Origin: Streptomyces tagetis
GTDB taxonomy: Bacteria; Actinomycetota; Actinomycetes; Streptomycetales; Streptomycetaceae
DNA length: 64,000 bases
Direction of reading: 5' to 3'
Assembly: GCF_018069565.1 (NCBI RefSeq)
Contig: NZ_JAGPNL010000001.1
Location: 1,860,001 to 1,924,000 of the forward strand
Shown: one piece after another, positions 55,454-64,000 of the stretch
How the letters are laid out: each line of letters begins with the position of its first letter
Position numbering within the stretch: position 1 is the first letter of the stretch
Translations under genes and position numbers: made by a program
The notes under the pieces: model-generated
Database searches by the model: none
What the model saw: the letters and a program-made list of their open reading frames with translations, nothing else
Told to the model about the DNA's origin: nothing

Positions 55454-55851
55454 ACACCGCCCGGCTCCCGCACGCCGACGCGGTCGACCTCTTCCTCCAG
55501 CTCTGCGAGGACCGCCGGCTGGACGAGGCGCAGCGGATGCTCGCGCCCGGCGCCCGCATCGTCTTCCCCGGCGGCGCCGTCTACGGCTCGCTGCCCGAGA
55601 TGGCCGCCGGCCAGCGCGGCCGGTACCGGTGGGTGCGCAAGCGCCGAGACCGCTACCACGTCGGCACCACCCACGACGGCCTCGTCGCCGTCACCTCGCT
55701 CGGCACCCTCTACGGCGAGGACCTGAGCGGCCGTCCCTTCGAGGGCGTGCGCTACGCCGACGTGTTCGTCCTGCGCGACGGACTCATCGCCGAGCAGCAC
55801 GTCTACAACGACCTCGCCGACAGCGGGGTCAGCACCCCGGTCAGCGGCTGA
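55450..55851 (+). CDS. SnoaL/NTF2-like protein
   Basis: 133 aa; ATG at 55450 overlapping the previous stop (ATGA). Cone-shaped alpha+beta barrel of the NTF2-like/SnoaL superfamily: AVDLFLQLCEDRRLDEAQRMLAPGARIVFPGG, then YADVFVLRDGLIAEQHVYNDLA. Members act as small isomerases, cyclases or binding proteins on polar or aromatic substrates. Role in the cluster unknown. Confidence 0.8.
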   Translation: MNTARLPHADAVDLFLQLCEDRRLDEAQRMLAPGARIVFPGGAVYGSLPEMAAGQRGRYRWVRKRRDRYHVGTTHDGLVAVTSLGTLYGEDLSGRPFEGVRYADVFVLRDGLIAEQHVYNDLADSGVSTPVSG

Positions 55852-55885
55852 CCGTCTCCTCCACCGAACAGCAGAGGTACGCACC

Positions 55886-57013
55886 ATGAAGCACGCCCTG
55901 AGAGCCGGCGCAGGCGCCCTGACGCTGTCCGCCATGATCGCCCTCTCCGCCTGCGGCGGGGCCTCCGACTCCGCCGGGTCCGCCGACTCCGGCTCGGGGA
56001 AGAAGGCCGCCACGATCCAACTGGCCATCGCCTCCGCCGTCATCGGCCCCAAAGAGGAGGTCGCCACCTACTCCGTCGCCAAGCGGGAAGGTTTCCTCGA
56101 CGAGGAGAACCTCAAGGTCGAGACCATCAACACCGACGGCTCGGTCGCCGCGGTGCAGGCGGTCGCGTCCGGCAGCGCCGACATCACCCCCTCCGACGCC
56201 GGCGCCATCCTCGCCGCCCGCGAGAAGGGCGTCCCCGTCGTCGCCGTCGGCGGCCTCGTGCAGAACTGGCCCTGGCGCATCGCCACCAAGCCGGACAGCC
56301 CGGTCAAGAACGCCGCGGACCTCAAGGGCAAGAAGATCGGCGTCATCAGCCTGGCGTCCGGCTCCGCCCCGTACGCCCGCGCCTTCGCCGAGGACGGCGG
56401 ACTCGACCCGGACAAGGACGTCGACCTCGTGCCGGTCGGCGTCGGCAGCCAGGCGCTGTCGGCCCTGGAGAGCGGCAAGGTGGACGCCCTGGCCCTCTAC
56501 ACGCAGGCGTACACCACCCTCGAACTCACCGGGAAGAAGTTCTCCTACCTGGAGAACGGCGAACGCTTCGACGGCATCCGCTCCCTGACCTACGTGGTGC
56601 GCGAGGACACCCTGCGCGACAGGAAGGACGAGATCACCCGCTTCCTGCGCGCCTCGTACAAGGGCATGCTCTTCTCCGCCGTGAACCCCGAGGCGGCCAT
56701 GCGCGACGGGTACGCCGTCTTCCCGGCCATCCTCTCCGGCCAGAAGGCCGAGGACCGGATCGAGAACGACACCGAGATCCTCAGGACCTGGGTGGCGACG
56801 GCCACCCCCGCCACCGGCGAACCCGCCTCCTTCAAGGACTGGGGCGCCATCGGCGACGAGGCATGGACCAGGACGGGCGACTACATGAAGTCCGCCGGGA
56901 CCATCACCAAGGACCCCGACCTCAAGGCCCTGTGGAACGACAGCCTGCTGAAGGACGCCAACGACTTCGACGCCGCCGCCGTCATCGGCAAGGCCGAGAG
57001 CGCCACCAAGTAA
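55886..57013 (+). CDS. ABC substrate-binding lipoprotein, NMT1/TauA-like
   Basis: 375 aa. Signal peptide with lipobox ALSACGG; then a periplasmic-binding fold (EVATYSVAKREGFLDEENLKVE; VQAVASGSADITPSDAGAIL; GKKIGVISLASGSAPYARAF). This subfamily (SsuA/TauA/NMT1/THI5) binds sulfonates, nitrate, pyrimidine precursors or other small acids. Ligand not predictable. It precedes the ATPase and permease of the same importer. Confidence 0.9.
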   Translation: MKHALRAGAGALTLSAMIALSACGGASDSAGSADSGSGKKAATIQLAIASAVIGPKEEVATYSVAKREGFLDEENLKVETINTDGSVAAVQAVASGSADITPSDAGAILAAREKGVPVVAVGGLVQNWPWRIATKPDSPVKNAADLKGKKIGVISLASGSAPYARAFAEDGGLDPDKDVDLVPVGVGSQALSALESGKVDALALYTQAYTTLELTGKKFSYLENGERFDGIRSLTYVVREDTLRDRKDEITRFLRASYKGMLFSAVNPEAAMRDGYAVFPAILSGQKAEDRIENDTEILRTWVATATPATGEPASFKDWGAIGDEAWTRTGDYMKSAGTITKDPDLKALWNDSLLKDANDFDAAAVIGKAESATK

Positions 57014-57053
57014 CCGGCGGCGACGCCAGGAGCAGGAAGGCAAGGAGGCCACG

Positions 57054-57884
57054 ATGGCCATCAGGACCCTCGGGCGCCGCCCGCGCGCGGCGGCAGCCGC
57101 GGAAGCCGACCACGAGCGCTGGATCGAGCTGAGCGGGCTGCACAAGGTCTACCGCCCGCGCAAGTCCGAACCGACCCACGCGCTGTCCGACATCAACCTC
57201 ACGGTCGGACGCGGTGAGTTCGTCTCGGTCGTCGGGCCCTCCGGGTGCGGCAAGACGACCCTGCTGAAGATCCTCGCCGGGCTCATCCCCCGCAGCGAGG
57301 GCACCGTCCGGGTGGCCGGCCGCGACGTGGACGGTCCGCTGCCCGAGATCGGCATGGTCTTCCAGGCCGCCACCCTCCTGCCCTGGCGCACCATCCGGCA
57401 GAACGTGATGGTCCCGGTCGAGGTCCAGCGCCTCGACCGGACCGTCTACCGCGAACGGGCCGACCAGCTCCTGGAGATGGTCGGGCTCGGCGGGTTCGAG
57501 GACAAGTACCCCGACGAGCTGAGCGGCGGGATGCAGCAGCGGGCCGGGATCTGCCGGGCCCTGGTCCACGACCCGGCGGTCCTCCTCATGGACGAGCCGT
57601 TCGGCGCGCTGGACGCCATGACGCGCGAGTACATGAACCTGGAGCTGCTGCGCATCTGGCGGGAGAGCGGCAAGACCGTCGTCCTCGTCACCCACTCCAT
57701 CCCCGAGGCGGTGTTCCTCTCCGACCGGGTCGTCGTGCTCAGCCCCCGCCCCGGCCGGATCGCCGAGGTGATCGACATCGACCTGGACCGTCCGCGCGAC
57801 CTGAGCGTCATGGCCTCCGACCGGGCCGGCGTCCACGTCGAGCGCATCCGCACCTTCTTCAACGCCCAAGGCGTGATCGACTGA
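57054..57884 (+). CDS. ABC transporter ATPase, SsuB/TauB family
   Basis: 276 aa; ATG at 57054 behind AAGGAGG. Full NBD: Walker A GPSGCGKTTLL, Q-loop MVFQAATLLPWRT, signature LSGGMQQRAGI, Walker B LLMDEPFGALDAMTR and H-loop VTHSIPEA. It drives the importer with the neighbouring permease. Confidence 0.93.
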   Translation: MAIRTLGRRPRAAAAAEADHERWIELSGLHKVYRPRKSEPTHALSDINLTVGRGEFVSVVGPSGCGKTTLLKILAGLIPRSEGTVRVAGRDVDGPLPEIGMVFQAATLLPWRTIRQNVMVPVEVQRLDRTVYRERADQLLEMVGLGGFEDKYPDELSGGMQQRAGICRALVHDPAVLLMDEPFGALDAMTREYMNLELLRIWRESGKTVVLVTHSIPEAVFLSDRVVVLSPRPGRIAEVIDIDLDRPRDLSVMASDRAGVHVERIRTFFNAQGVID

Positions 57885-58780
57885 TGGGGCCGCTCATGAC
57901 GATGACCGAGAAGGGCCCGGAGGACGGCGGCCCGGAGCCGGGCACCACCCCGCCCGGCACCGCACCCCCGGCACCCCCGAAGGCCAAGCCCGCCCGCCGC
58001 CGGGACCTGCGCGACCACCCCGAGTGGGTGCTCGTCCCCGGGGTCTTCGTGGTCGTCCTGCTGCTGTGGGAGTACCTCGTCCCCGTCCTCGGCGTCGACG
58101 AGTACGTGCTGCCGCGGCCGTCCAGCATCGCCGAGGCGCTGCTGACGCAGTTGTCCGACGCGCTGTTCTGGACCCATATGAAGGTGACCCTGCTGGAGTC
58201 GCTCTACGGCTTCGTCCTCGGCGTCGGCGCGGCGCTCCTGCTCGGCACCCTGATCTCCCAGATCCGGCTGGTCGAGAAGACCCTGATGCCGTACATCGTG
58301 GCCTTCCAGACGGTCCCCAAGGTGGCCCTCGCCCCGCTCTTCGTCGTGTGGTTCGGCTTCGGCATGACCAGCAAGGTCGTGATGGCCGCGGTCATCTCCT
58401 TCTTCCCGATGCTCGTCAACGTGATCGAGGGCCTGCGCTCCGCGGACGCCGACCGGGTGCAGATGCTGACCGTCTTCGGCGCGAGCAAGTTCGACGTCTT
58501 CCGCCGGGTGCGGCTGCCCGGCGCACTGCCGTTCATCTTCGCCGGCCTCGACATCGGCATCGTCTTCGCCATCCTCGGCGCGGTCGTCGGCGAGTTCATC
58601 GGCGCCAAGGAGGGACTGGGCTACCTGCTGCTCCAGACCAACTACAACTTCGACATCGCCGGGATGTTCGCGGTGCTCGTGGTCCTGTCGGTGCTCGGAC
58701 TGATCGCCCACTTCATCATCCGCGCCGCCCAGAAGCGCTTCGCCTTCTGGGCCGAGGACAACACGGTGATCGGCGCATGA
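57884..58780 (+). CDS. ABC permease, SsuC/TauC family
   Basis: 298 aa; ATG at 57884 overlapping the ATPase stop (TGATG); an ATG at 57896 is an alternative. A Pro-rich cytoplasmic tail of about 45 residues is followed by six helices. The coupling motif is FGASKFDVFRRVRLPGALP. It forms the importer with the two preceding gene products. Confidence 0.92.
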   Translation: MGPLMTMTEKGPEDGGPEPGTTPPGTAPPAPPKAKPARRRDLRDHPEWVLVPGVFVVVLLLWEYLVPVLGVDEYVLPRPSSIAEALLTQLSDALFWTHMKVTLLESLYGFVLGVGAALLLGTLISQIRLVEKTLMPYIVAFQTVPKVALAPLFVVWFGFGMTSKVVMAAVISFFPMLVNVIEGLRSADADRVQMLTVFGASKFDVFRRVRLPGALPFIFAGLDIGIVFAILGAVVGEFIGAKEGLGYLLLQTNYNFDIAGMFAVLVVLSVLGLIAHFIIRAAQKRFAFWAEDNTVIGA

Positions 58781-59544
58781 GCACCCACTCCACCGACCCC
58801 GTACGGTTCGACGGCAGGGTGGCCCTGGTCACCGGGGCCGCCCGCGGCATCGGCGCCGCCATAGCCGTGCGCCTGGCCGAACTGGGCGCCACCGTCGCCG
58901 CCGCCGACATCCTGCCCCACCACCGGTGGGAGCAGGACGCCCTCCCCGCCGGCGGCCCGCACACCCGCCACCACCTCGACATCACCTCCGGCGACTCCTG
59001 CCGGCGCACCGTCGAGGAGGTCCTCGCGGTCCACGGACACCTGGACCACCTCGTCAACAACGCCGGCGTCGTCGCCAGGGGACCGGCGGCCACCACCACC
59101 GAGGAGGACTTCCGCCGCGTCATCGACGTCAACCTCACCGGCACCTTCCGCATGTCACAGGCCGCCTACCCCGCCCTCCGCGCCGCCGAGGCGGCCAGCG
59201 TCGTCAACATCGGCTCGACCAACGGCCACATCGCCGTCCTCGACACCCTCGCCTACTGCGTCAGCAAGGCCGGCGTCATGCACATGGCCCGCGTGCTCGC
59301 GCTGGAGTGGGCACCGGACGGCATCCGCGTCAACGCCGTCGGCCCGACCATCGTGCCGACCGACATGACACGGGACGTCCGCGCGGACGACGCGTACATG
59401 GCCGACAAGATGGCCGGCATCCCGCTCGGCCGGATGGCCGCCCCGCGCGACGTCGCCCTGACCGTCGCCCACCTGCTCAGCCCGGCCGCCGCCATGACGA
59501 CCGGCCAGACCGTCTTCGTCGACGGCGGCGTCCTCATCCACTAG
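58777..59544 (+). CDS. short-chain dehydrogenase/reductase
   Basis: 255 aa; ATG at 58777 overlapping the permease stop. Classical SDR: NAD(P)-binding TGAARGIGAAI, NNAGVVARG, catalytic Ser in VNIGSTNGH, Tyr and Lys in LAYCVSKAG, and the C-terminal VDGGV. The Asp in AAADILPH suggests NAD(H) preference. It oxidises an alcohol or reduces a ketone in the pathway. Confidence 0.92.
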   Translation: MSTHSTDPVRFDGRVALVTGAARGIGAAIAVRLAELGATVAAADILPHHRWEQDALPAGGPHTRHHLDITSGDSCRRTVEEVLAVHGHLDHLVNNAGVVARGPAATTTEEDFRRVIDVNLTGTFRMSQAAYPALRAAEAASVVNIGSTNGHIAVLDTLAYCVSKAGVMHMARVLALEWAPDGIRVNAVGPTIVPTDMTRDVRADDAYMADKMAGIPLGRMAAPRDVALTVAHLLSPAAAMTTGQTVFVDGGVLIH

Positions 59545-59605
59545 CCGGCCCCGGCCGGCCCCCCGTACCCCAGTCGTCCCGTCCACGCGAGAGGGGAGCA
59601 CCCCC

Positions 59606-60967
59606 GTGCCCCAGCCCGATCTGCAAGCCGCCCTCGACGCGGTCGACCAGCACTTCGACACCTTCGTCACCGAACTCCGGGAGCTGTGCCGGCTGCGCAG
59701 CAGACGCCAGGAACCCGACCAGATGGCCGCCACCGCCGACTTCCTCAAGAACTCGGTCGAACGCTGGGGCGGCACCGCCGACATCGTCCCCTGGGAACAG
59801 TCCCACCCCTACGTCCTCGCCGAGATCGCCGGCGGCGAACGGCGCCTGCTCCACTTCAACCACTACGACGTCGAGGTCGAACCGACCGGCGACGACGCCG
59901 AGTGGATCAGCCCGCCCTACGCGGCCGAGATCCACGACGGCCGGCTCTACGCCCGCGGCGTCGCCGACGACAAGGGCGCCCTGATGTCCCGCGTGCACGC
60001 CGCGGCGGCCTGGCGCCTGTCGGGCCAGGAACCCCCGGTCACCAGCCGGTACATCATGGAGGGCAAGCAGTGGCTGCACAGCCCCGGGCTGGGCGGCGTC
60101 GTCGAGGCGCACGCCGACCGGCTGGCCGCGGACGCCGCCCTGTGGGAGAACTCCTGGACCGACGGCGAGGGCCGCCCCCTGCTCAAGCTCGGCGAGAAGG
60201 GCGTCCTCTACCTGAAGCTCACCTCCCGCACCCTCACCCGGGACCTGACCAGCCAGAACACAGTTCTGCTGCCGTCCGCCACCACCCGGCTCACCACGGC
60301 CCTGGCCACCCTGGTCCACCCCGACGGCACCCCCGCCGTCGAGGGCTTCGCGGACGACGCCCGCGTCCCCACCGACGCCGAACGCGCCCTGCTGGAGCGG
60401 ATGCCGTTCGACGGCGCGTTCCTGAGACAGCGCGCCGGCGTCGACGCCTTCACCGGCGGACTCACCGACACCGAGGCCGCCGTCGCGCTGCGCACCGTCC
60501 CCACCCTCACCCTCGCCGGCATCGAGGGCGGCGACACCACGGACGACGTCACCCTCGGCATCCCCGCCACCGCCACCGCCAAGGTCGAGATCCGCCTCGT
60601 CCCCGGCCAGGACCCCGAACGGGTGCTCCAGGCCGTCCGCGCCCACCTGGTGAAGGAGGGCTTCGAGGACATCACCGTCGACGTGATGGCCATGAGCCGC
60701 CCCCACCACACCGACCACACCGACCCGTTCGTCGCCCTCGTCGCCGACACCGCCCGCACCGCCTACGGCGCCGAACCGCTCGTCGAGCCGTACACCCAGT
60801 GGATCGGCAACCAGGGCGTCCTCGCCGGAGTGCCCATCGTGGGCGTCGGCGTCTCCCGCGCCGACGCCGGCATCGACGGCCCCAACGAACACATCCGCCT
60901 GGAGGACTACCGCATGGGCATCAAGCACGTGGTCGCCGTCATGGCCGCCCTGGCGGTGGCCGAGTGA
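59606..60967 (+). CDS. M20-family peptidase-like protein with altered catalytic motifs
   Basis: 453 aa from a GTG at 59606 behind GAGGGGAGC. The M20/ArgE/DapE fold is recognisable: HFNHYDVEV (first metal ligand His), ARGVADDKGAL (bridging Asp), NEHIRLEDY (last His). The position of the invariant E-E in EGxEExGS reads EGKQWLHSP, with both catalytic glutamates replaced. The lid-domain H-S-G is DLTSQN. A normal dinuclear amidohydrolase mechanism is therefore unlikely. It is either a pseudo-enzyme or has changed chemistry. The following gene starts inside its stop codon. Confidence 0.8.
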   Translation: MPQPDLQAALDAVDQHFDTFVTELRELCRLRSRRQEPDQMAATADFLKNSVERWGGTADIVPWEQSHPYVLAEIAGGERRLLHFNHYDVEVEPTGDDAEWISPPYAAEIHDGRLYARGVADDKGALMSRVHAAAAWRLSGQEPPVTSRYIMEGKQWLHSPGLGGVVEAHADRLAADAALWENSWTDGEGRPLLKLGEKGVLYLKLTSRTLTRDLTSQNTVLLPSATTRLTTALATLVHPDGTPAVEGFADDARVPTDAERALLERMPFDGAFLRQRAGVDAFTGGLTDTEAAVALRTVPTLTLAGIEGGDTTDDVTLGIPATATAKVEIRLVPGQDPERVLQAVRAHLVKEGFEDITVDVMAMSRPHHTDHTDPFVALVADTARTAYGAEPLVEPYTQWIGNQGVLAGVPIVGVGVSRADAGIDGPNEHIRLEDYRMGIKHVVAVMAALAVAE

Positions 60968-62223
60968 CCACCCCCGCCACCCACCTGAGAGGGACCTCCC
61001 ACCGCGGCTACCTCGACCTGCCCTGGGGCCAGGTCCACTACCGCCGCTCCGGCGACCCCGAGGGCCCCGCGCTGGTCGTCGTCCACCAGTCGCCGCTCTC
61101 CTCCGCCACCTACGAGGAGGCCATGGCCGCCCTCGGCGCCCACGGACTGAACACCGTCGCCCTCGACATCCCCGGCTTCGGCATGTCCGACCCCGCACCC
61201 GAGCCGTGGACCATCCCCCGGTACGCCGACGCCCTCTGGCAGACCGTCGACGCCCTCGGCCTCGGCGCGGTGCACCTCCTCGGCCAGCACACCGGCGCGA
61301 TCATCTGCGCCGAGGCCGCGCTCGGCCGGCGCGACCGCGTGAAGAGCCTGACCTTCCAGGGCATCCCGCTCTACACCGAGCGGGAACGCGAGGAGAAGGC
61401 CGAGGGATACGCCCCCGGCTACACCCCCGTCCTCGACGGCGGCCACCTCCGGGTCGTCTGGGACCGCGTCCGCGGCCTCTACCCGGGCATCTCCGCCGAA
61501 TCCTGCACCCGCCAGGTCACCGAGTACCTCAGCGTCGGCCCCGACTACGGCGTCGCCTACCGCGCCGTCTTCGCCCACCACCTGGACACCGCGCCCCTCG
61601 CCGGACTGCCCACCCTGCTGCTGCACGGCAGCGAGGACGTCCTCGACCGCATGAACGACGTCGTCACCGCGGCGTTCCCCGACGCGCCCCTGGTCCGCAT
61701 CGACGGCGGCACCGACTTCGTCGCCCAGGAGCAACCGGACGCGTTCGCGGACGCCGTCGCCGCCCACGTCCTGGCCCACAGCACCGCCGGCCCGGACCCC
61801 TTCACCCCCCTCTACACCGCCACCGTCGACGTGAGCGGCGGACGCGCCGGACACGCCACCTCCCGCACCGGCACCCTCGACCTGCCGCTGACCCGCCCCG
61901 CCGAACGCACCGCGGACACCACCGGCACCGACCCCGAGGAACTCTTCGCCGCCGGATACGCGGCCTGCTTCAGCAGCGCCCTCGCCGTCGCCGCACGCCG
62001 CCGCCGCGCCACCGTCGGCCCCCTCACCGTCACCGCGTCCGTCACCCTCGGCACCCTGCCCGGCGGCACCTACGGCATCGCCGCACGGCTGGTCGTCAAG
62101 GCACCCGAGTGCCCGCAGCACCTTCTGGAGGAACTCGTGGAGACCACCCACACCCTCTGTCCCTACTCCCAGGCGGTCCGGGGCAACATCGAGGTCATCA
62201 CCGAGACACACGGCGGCACTTGA
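60964..62223 (+). CDS. alpha/beta hydrolase fused to OsmC domain
   Basis: 419 aa from a GTG at 60964 coupled to the previous stop (GTGA). Residues about 1-270 are an alpha/beta hydrolase (LVVVHQSPLSSATYEEAM, LDIPGFGMSDP). Its nucleophile elbow is LLGQHTGAI, with His where Ser is expected. The catalytic-His region reads GGTDFVAQEQPD instead of GGHF. The acid position LLHGSEDVLD is kept. Residues about 285-419 form an OsmC domain with both reactive Cys: AACFSSAL and TLCPYSQAVRG. Fusions of this order exist in peroxide-related proteins, but the degenerate hydrolase is unusual. Confidence 0.82.
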   Translation: MTTPATHLRGTSHRGYLDLPWGQVHYRRSGDPEGPALVVVHQSPLSSATYEEAMAALGAHGLNTVALDIPGFGMSDPAPEPWTIPRYADALWQTVDALGLGAVHLLGQHTGAIICAEAALGRRDRVKSLTFQGIPLYTEREREEKAEGYAPGYTPVLDGGHLRVVWDRVRGLYPGISAESCTRQVTEYLSVGPDYGVAYRAVFAHHLDTAPLAGLPTLLLHGSEDVLDRMNDVVTAAFPDAPLVRIDGGTDFVAQEQPDAFADAVAAHVLAHSTAGPDPFTPLYTATVDVSGGRAGHATSRTGTLDLPLTRPAERTADTTGTDPEELFAAGYAACFSSALAVAARRRRATVGPLTVTASVTLGTLPGGTYGIAARLVVKAPECPQHLLEELVETTHTLCPYSQAVRGNIEVITETHGGT

Positions 62224-62297
62224 CGCCGCCGGCCCCCGGTGAACGACCCCATCCCGCCGGCCCGCGCACCCGGGCCGGCCGACCGACCGAGGTTCCC

Positions 62298-63122
62298 ATG
62301 ACCATCGACCCCGCCGACTCCGCCGACTCGGCCACTCCCAGCCGCTCCGGGATCTCCAGGGCGCTCTCCGTCATCGACGCCATCGCGCGCGGCCCGCACG
62401 CCCAGGGCGTCTCGGTGATCGCACGGGAGACCGGACTGCCCAAGGCCGTGGTCCACCGCATCCTGCGCGAACTCGTGGCGGAGAACTTCCTCGCCTTCGA
62501 CGACGCCACCAAGGCGTACCGGATGGGCCCCGGCGCCCTGAGCATCGGACTCGCGGCCATGCGCGAACTGGACGTCGCCGCCATCGCCCACCGCCACCTG
62601 GTGGCCCTGTCCGAGCTGACCGGCCAGACGACGACGCTCTCCCTGCGCCAGGGCTGGTCGCGGGTCTACGTCGACCAGGTCCTCTCCCGCCAGGAGATCC
62701 GGATGTCGGTGGCCCTCGGCACCAGCCACCCCCTGCACGCGGGCTCCTCCTCCAAGGCGATCCTCGCCGCCCTGCCCGACAGCGAGGTGGAGGACTACAT
62801 CGCCCACCACCGCCTGGACGGCGTCACCGACGCCACCATCACCTCGGCGACGACCCTGCGCGAGGAGATCGGCGCCATCCGCAAGGCCGGCTACGCGGTC
62901 AGCGTCGGCGAACGGCAGGTCGAGGCGGCCAGCGTGGCGGCCTGCGTGCACGGGCCGATGGGCCAGGTCATCGGATCGGTCTCCATCTGCGGGACGAAGG
63001 CGATGTTCGGCGAGACCAGCAGCGGCCGGCTCGGCGAGCAGGTGGCCACGGCCGCCGCCGACATCTCCGCCGACCTCGGCGCGGTGCGGGACACCGCCCC
63101 GAAACGAAAGGACACGCCATGA
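62298..63122 (+). CDS. IclR-family transcriptional regulator
   Basis: 274 aa; ATG at 62298 behind GAGG. The N-terminal helix-turn-helix is SRALSVIDAIARGPHAQGVS then ARETGLPKAVVHRILRELV. The effector-binding domain runs to the C-terminus (LGTSHPLHAGSSSKAILAAL; ASVAACVHGPMGQVIGSVSI). IclR proteins commonly control adjacent catabolic genes in response to a pathway intermediate. The direct repeat at 51637-51670 is its likely target. Its stop overlaps the CoA-transferase ATG. Confidence 0.9.
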   Translation: MTIDPADSADSATPSRSGISRALSVIDAIARGPHAQGVSVIARETGLPKAVVHRILRELVAENFLAFDDATKAYRMGPGALSIGLAAMRELDVAAIAHRHLVALSELTGQTTTLSLRQGWSRVYVDQVLSRQEIRMSVALGTSHPLHAGSSSKAILAALPDSEVEDYIAHHRLDGVTDATITSATTLREEIGAIRKAGYAVSVGERQVEAASVAACVHGPMGQVIGSVSICGTKAMFGETSSGRLGEQVATAAADISADLGAVRDTAPKRKDTP

Positions 63123-64000
63123 CCCCACCGGCGCCCCAGGCCCCCGACCCGGCCCCCGGCCCCCTCGACGGGCTCCGCGTCATCGACGCCTCCACCATCC
63201 TGGCCGGACCGCTCTGCGCCCAGCTCCTCGGCGACTTCGGCGCCGACGTCGTCAAGATCGAGCACCCCGTCGCCGGGGACGGGATGCGCGGCCACGGCGA
63301 GTCCAAGAACGGCGTCCCGCTCTGGTGGAAGGAACTCTCCCGCAACAAGCGCACCGTCGGCCTCAGCCTCTCCGACCCGCGCGGAGCCGCCCTCCTGCGC
63401 CGGATGGTGCGGCGGGCCGACGTCCTGATCGAGAACTTCCGCCCCGGCACCCTGGAACGCTGGGGCCTCGGACCCGACGTCCTCCACGAGATCAACCCCG
63501 GCCTCGTCCTCGTCCGCATCACCGGCTTCGGCCAGAGCGGTCCGTACGCCTCCCGCGCGGGCTTCGGCACCCTCGCCGAGGCGATGAGCGGCTTCGCCCA
63601 CCTGACCGGCGAACCGGACGGCCCGCCCACCCTCCCCGCCTTCGGCCTCGCCGACACCATCTGCGGCATCGCGGCCTCCTCGGCCACCGTCATGGCCCTG
63701 TACCACCGCGACCGCGACCCGCACCGGCGCGGCCAGGTCGTCGACATGAGCCTGATCGAACCGATCATGGCCGCCGTCGGCCCCTCCCCGACCGTCTTCG
63801 ACCAGCTCGGCACCGTCGGCAGCCGCCACGGCAACCGCTCCACCAACAACGCCCCCCGCAACACCTACCGCACCTGCGACGGCCACTGGGTGGCCGTCTC
63901 CACCAGCGCCCAGCGCATCGCCGAACGCGTCCTGCGCCTGGTGGGCCACCCCGAGATCACCGAGGAGGAGTGGTTCGCCACCGGCCAGGGCCGCGCCGCC
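63119..64000 (+). CDS. CaiB/BaiF-type family III CoA transferase, C-terminus missing
   Basis: 294 codons before the right edge; ATG at 63119 overlapping the IclR stop (ATGA). Family III marks are visible: DGLRVIDASTILAGPLCAQL, GDFGADVVKIEHP, LSRNKRTVGLSL, VLIENFRPGTLERWGLG, RITGFGQSGPY, and the catalytic Asp in VVDMSLIEP (about residue 209). It transfers CoA between carboxylic acids, activating the substrate or product of the cluster. The remaining about 100 residues lie outside the window. Confidence 0.92.
   Translation, partial: MTPPAPQAPDPAPGPLDGLRVIDASTILAGPLCAQLLGDFGADVVKIEHPVAGDGMRGHGESKNGVPLWWKELSRNKRTVGLSLSDPRGAALLRRMVRRADVLIENFRPGTLERWGLGPDVLHEINPGLVLVRITGFGQSGPYASRAGFGTLAEAMSGFAHLTGEPDGPPTLPAFGLADTICGIAASSATVMALYHRDRDPHRRGQVVDMSLIEPIMAAVGPSPTVFDQLGTVGSRHGNRSTNNAPRNTYRTCDGHWVAVSTSAQRIAERVLRLVGHPEITEEEWFATGQGRAA

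Overview
The window is about 73% G+C with strong third-position G/C bias, GTG starts, ATGA/GTGA stop-start overlaps and many two-component, SpoIIE-phosphatase, LacI, Rrf2 and IclR genes. Everything points to a Streptomyces-like actinomycete chromosome. I found no tRNA, rRNA, insertion sequence, integrase, origin or CRISPR array.

Layout. (1) 1-5150: minus-strand operon for a group 1h (actinobacterial, high-affinity) uptake [NiFe]-hydrogenase: hypX, small subunit, large subunit and a NifU-like gene cut by the left edge. (2) 5150-10300: small stress-type genes, a Nudix hydrolase coupled to an ABC exporter, and a LacI regulator. (3) 10600-15850: secreted DUF1996 protein, DUF305 lipoprotein, and a GH18-GH30 pair with ricin-type modules behind a promoter region carrying chitinase-type direct repeats. 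(4) 16100-26100: two SpoIIE-type phosphatases, a DUF211/membrane-protein pair, a pyrophosphatase beside a divergently transcribed, active-site-less paralogue, a second enolase, a MASE1 protein and htpG. (5) 26000-42200: organosulfur region: a TauD-type dioxygenase, then (after a GH114 lipoprotein, a CPBP protease and a two-component pair) a long operon with oligopeptide-type ABC transporter, FMN-dependent monooxygenase, alpha/beta hydrolase and FMN reductase, led by a Cys-containing leader peptide, and followed by a DsbA-like gene, an Rrf2 (CymR-like) regulator and a divergent cupin. (6) 42200-45700: rifampin monooxygenase rox with a rifamycin-associated element (RAE) that looks like a bidirectional promoter, a TetR regulator and an MBL-fold hydrolase. 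(7) 45700-51200: acetyltransferase and three secreted proteins. (8) 51700 to the right edge: a plus-strand, largely translationally coupled cluster (old-yellow-enzyme/FeS oxidoreductase, methyltransferase, two small proteins, NMT1-type ABC importer, SDR, M20-like protein, alpha/beta hydrolase-OsmC fusion, IclR regulator, CaiB-type CoA transferase).

Working together. Region 1 scavenges trace H2 and makes its own CO ligand aerobically through HypX. Region 5 reads as import and desulfurisation of an organosulfur compound, with reduced flavin from an SsuE-type reductase, under cysteine-responsive control. Region 8 looks like import and catabolism of one unidentified small molecule. It is my best candidate for an undescribed system, because two consecutive hydrolase-fold proteins in it lack their canonical catalytic residues. 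The RAE locus is the other: its rightward promoter runs at once into a strong intrinsic terminator, which predicts a very short rifamycin-inducible hairpin RNA or an attenuator.
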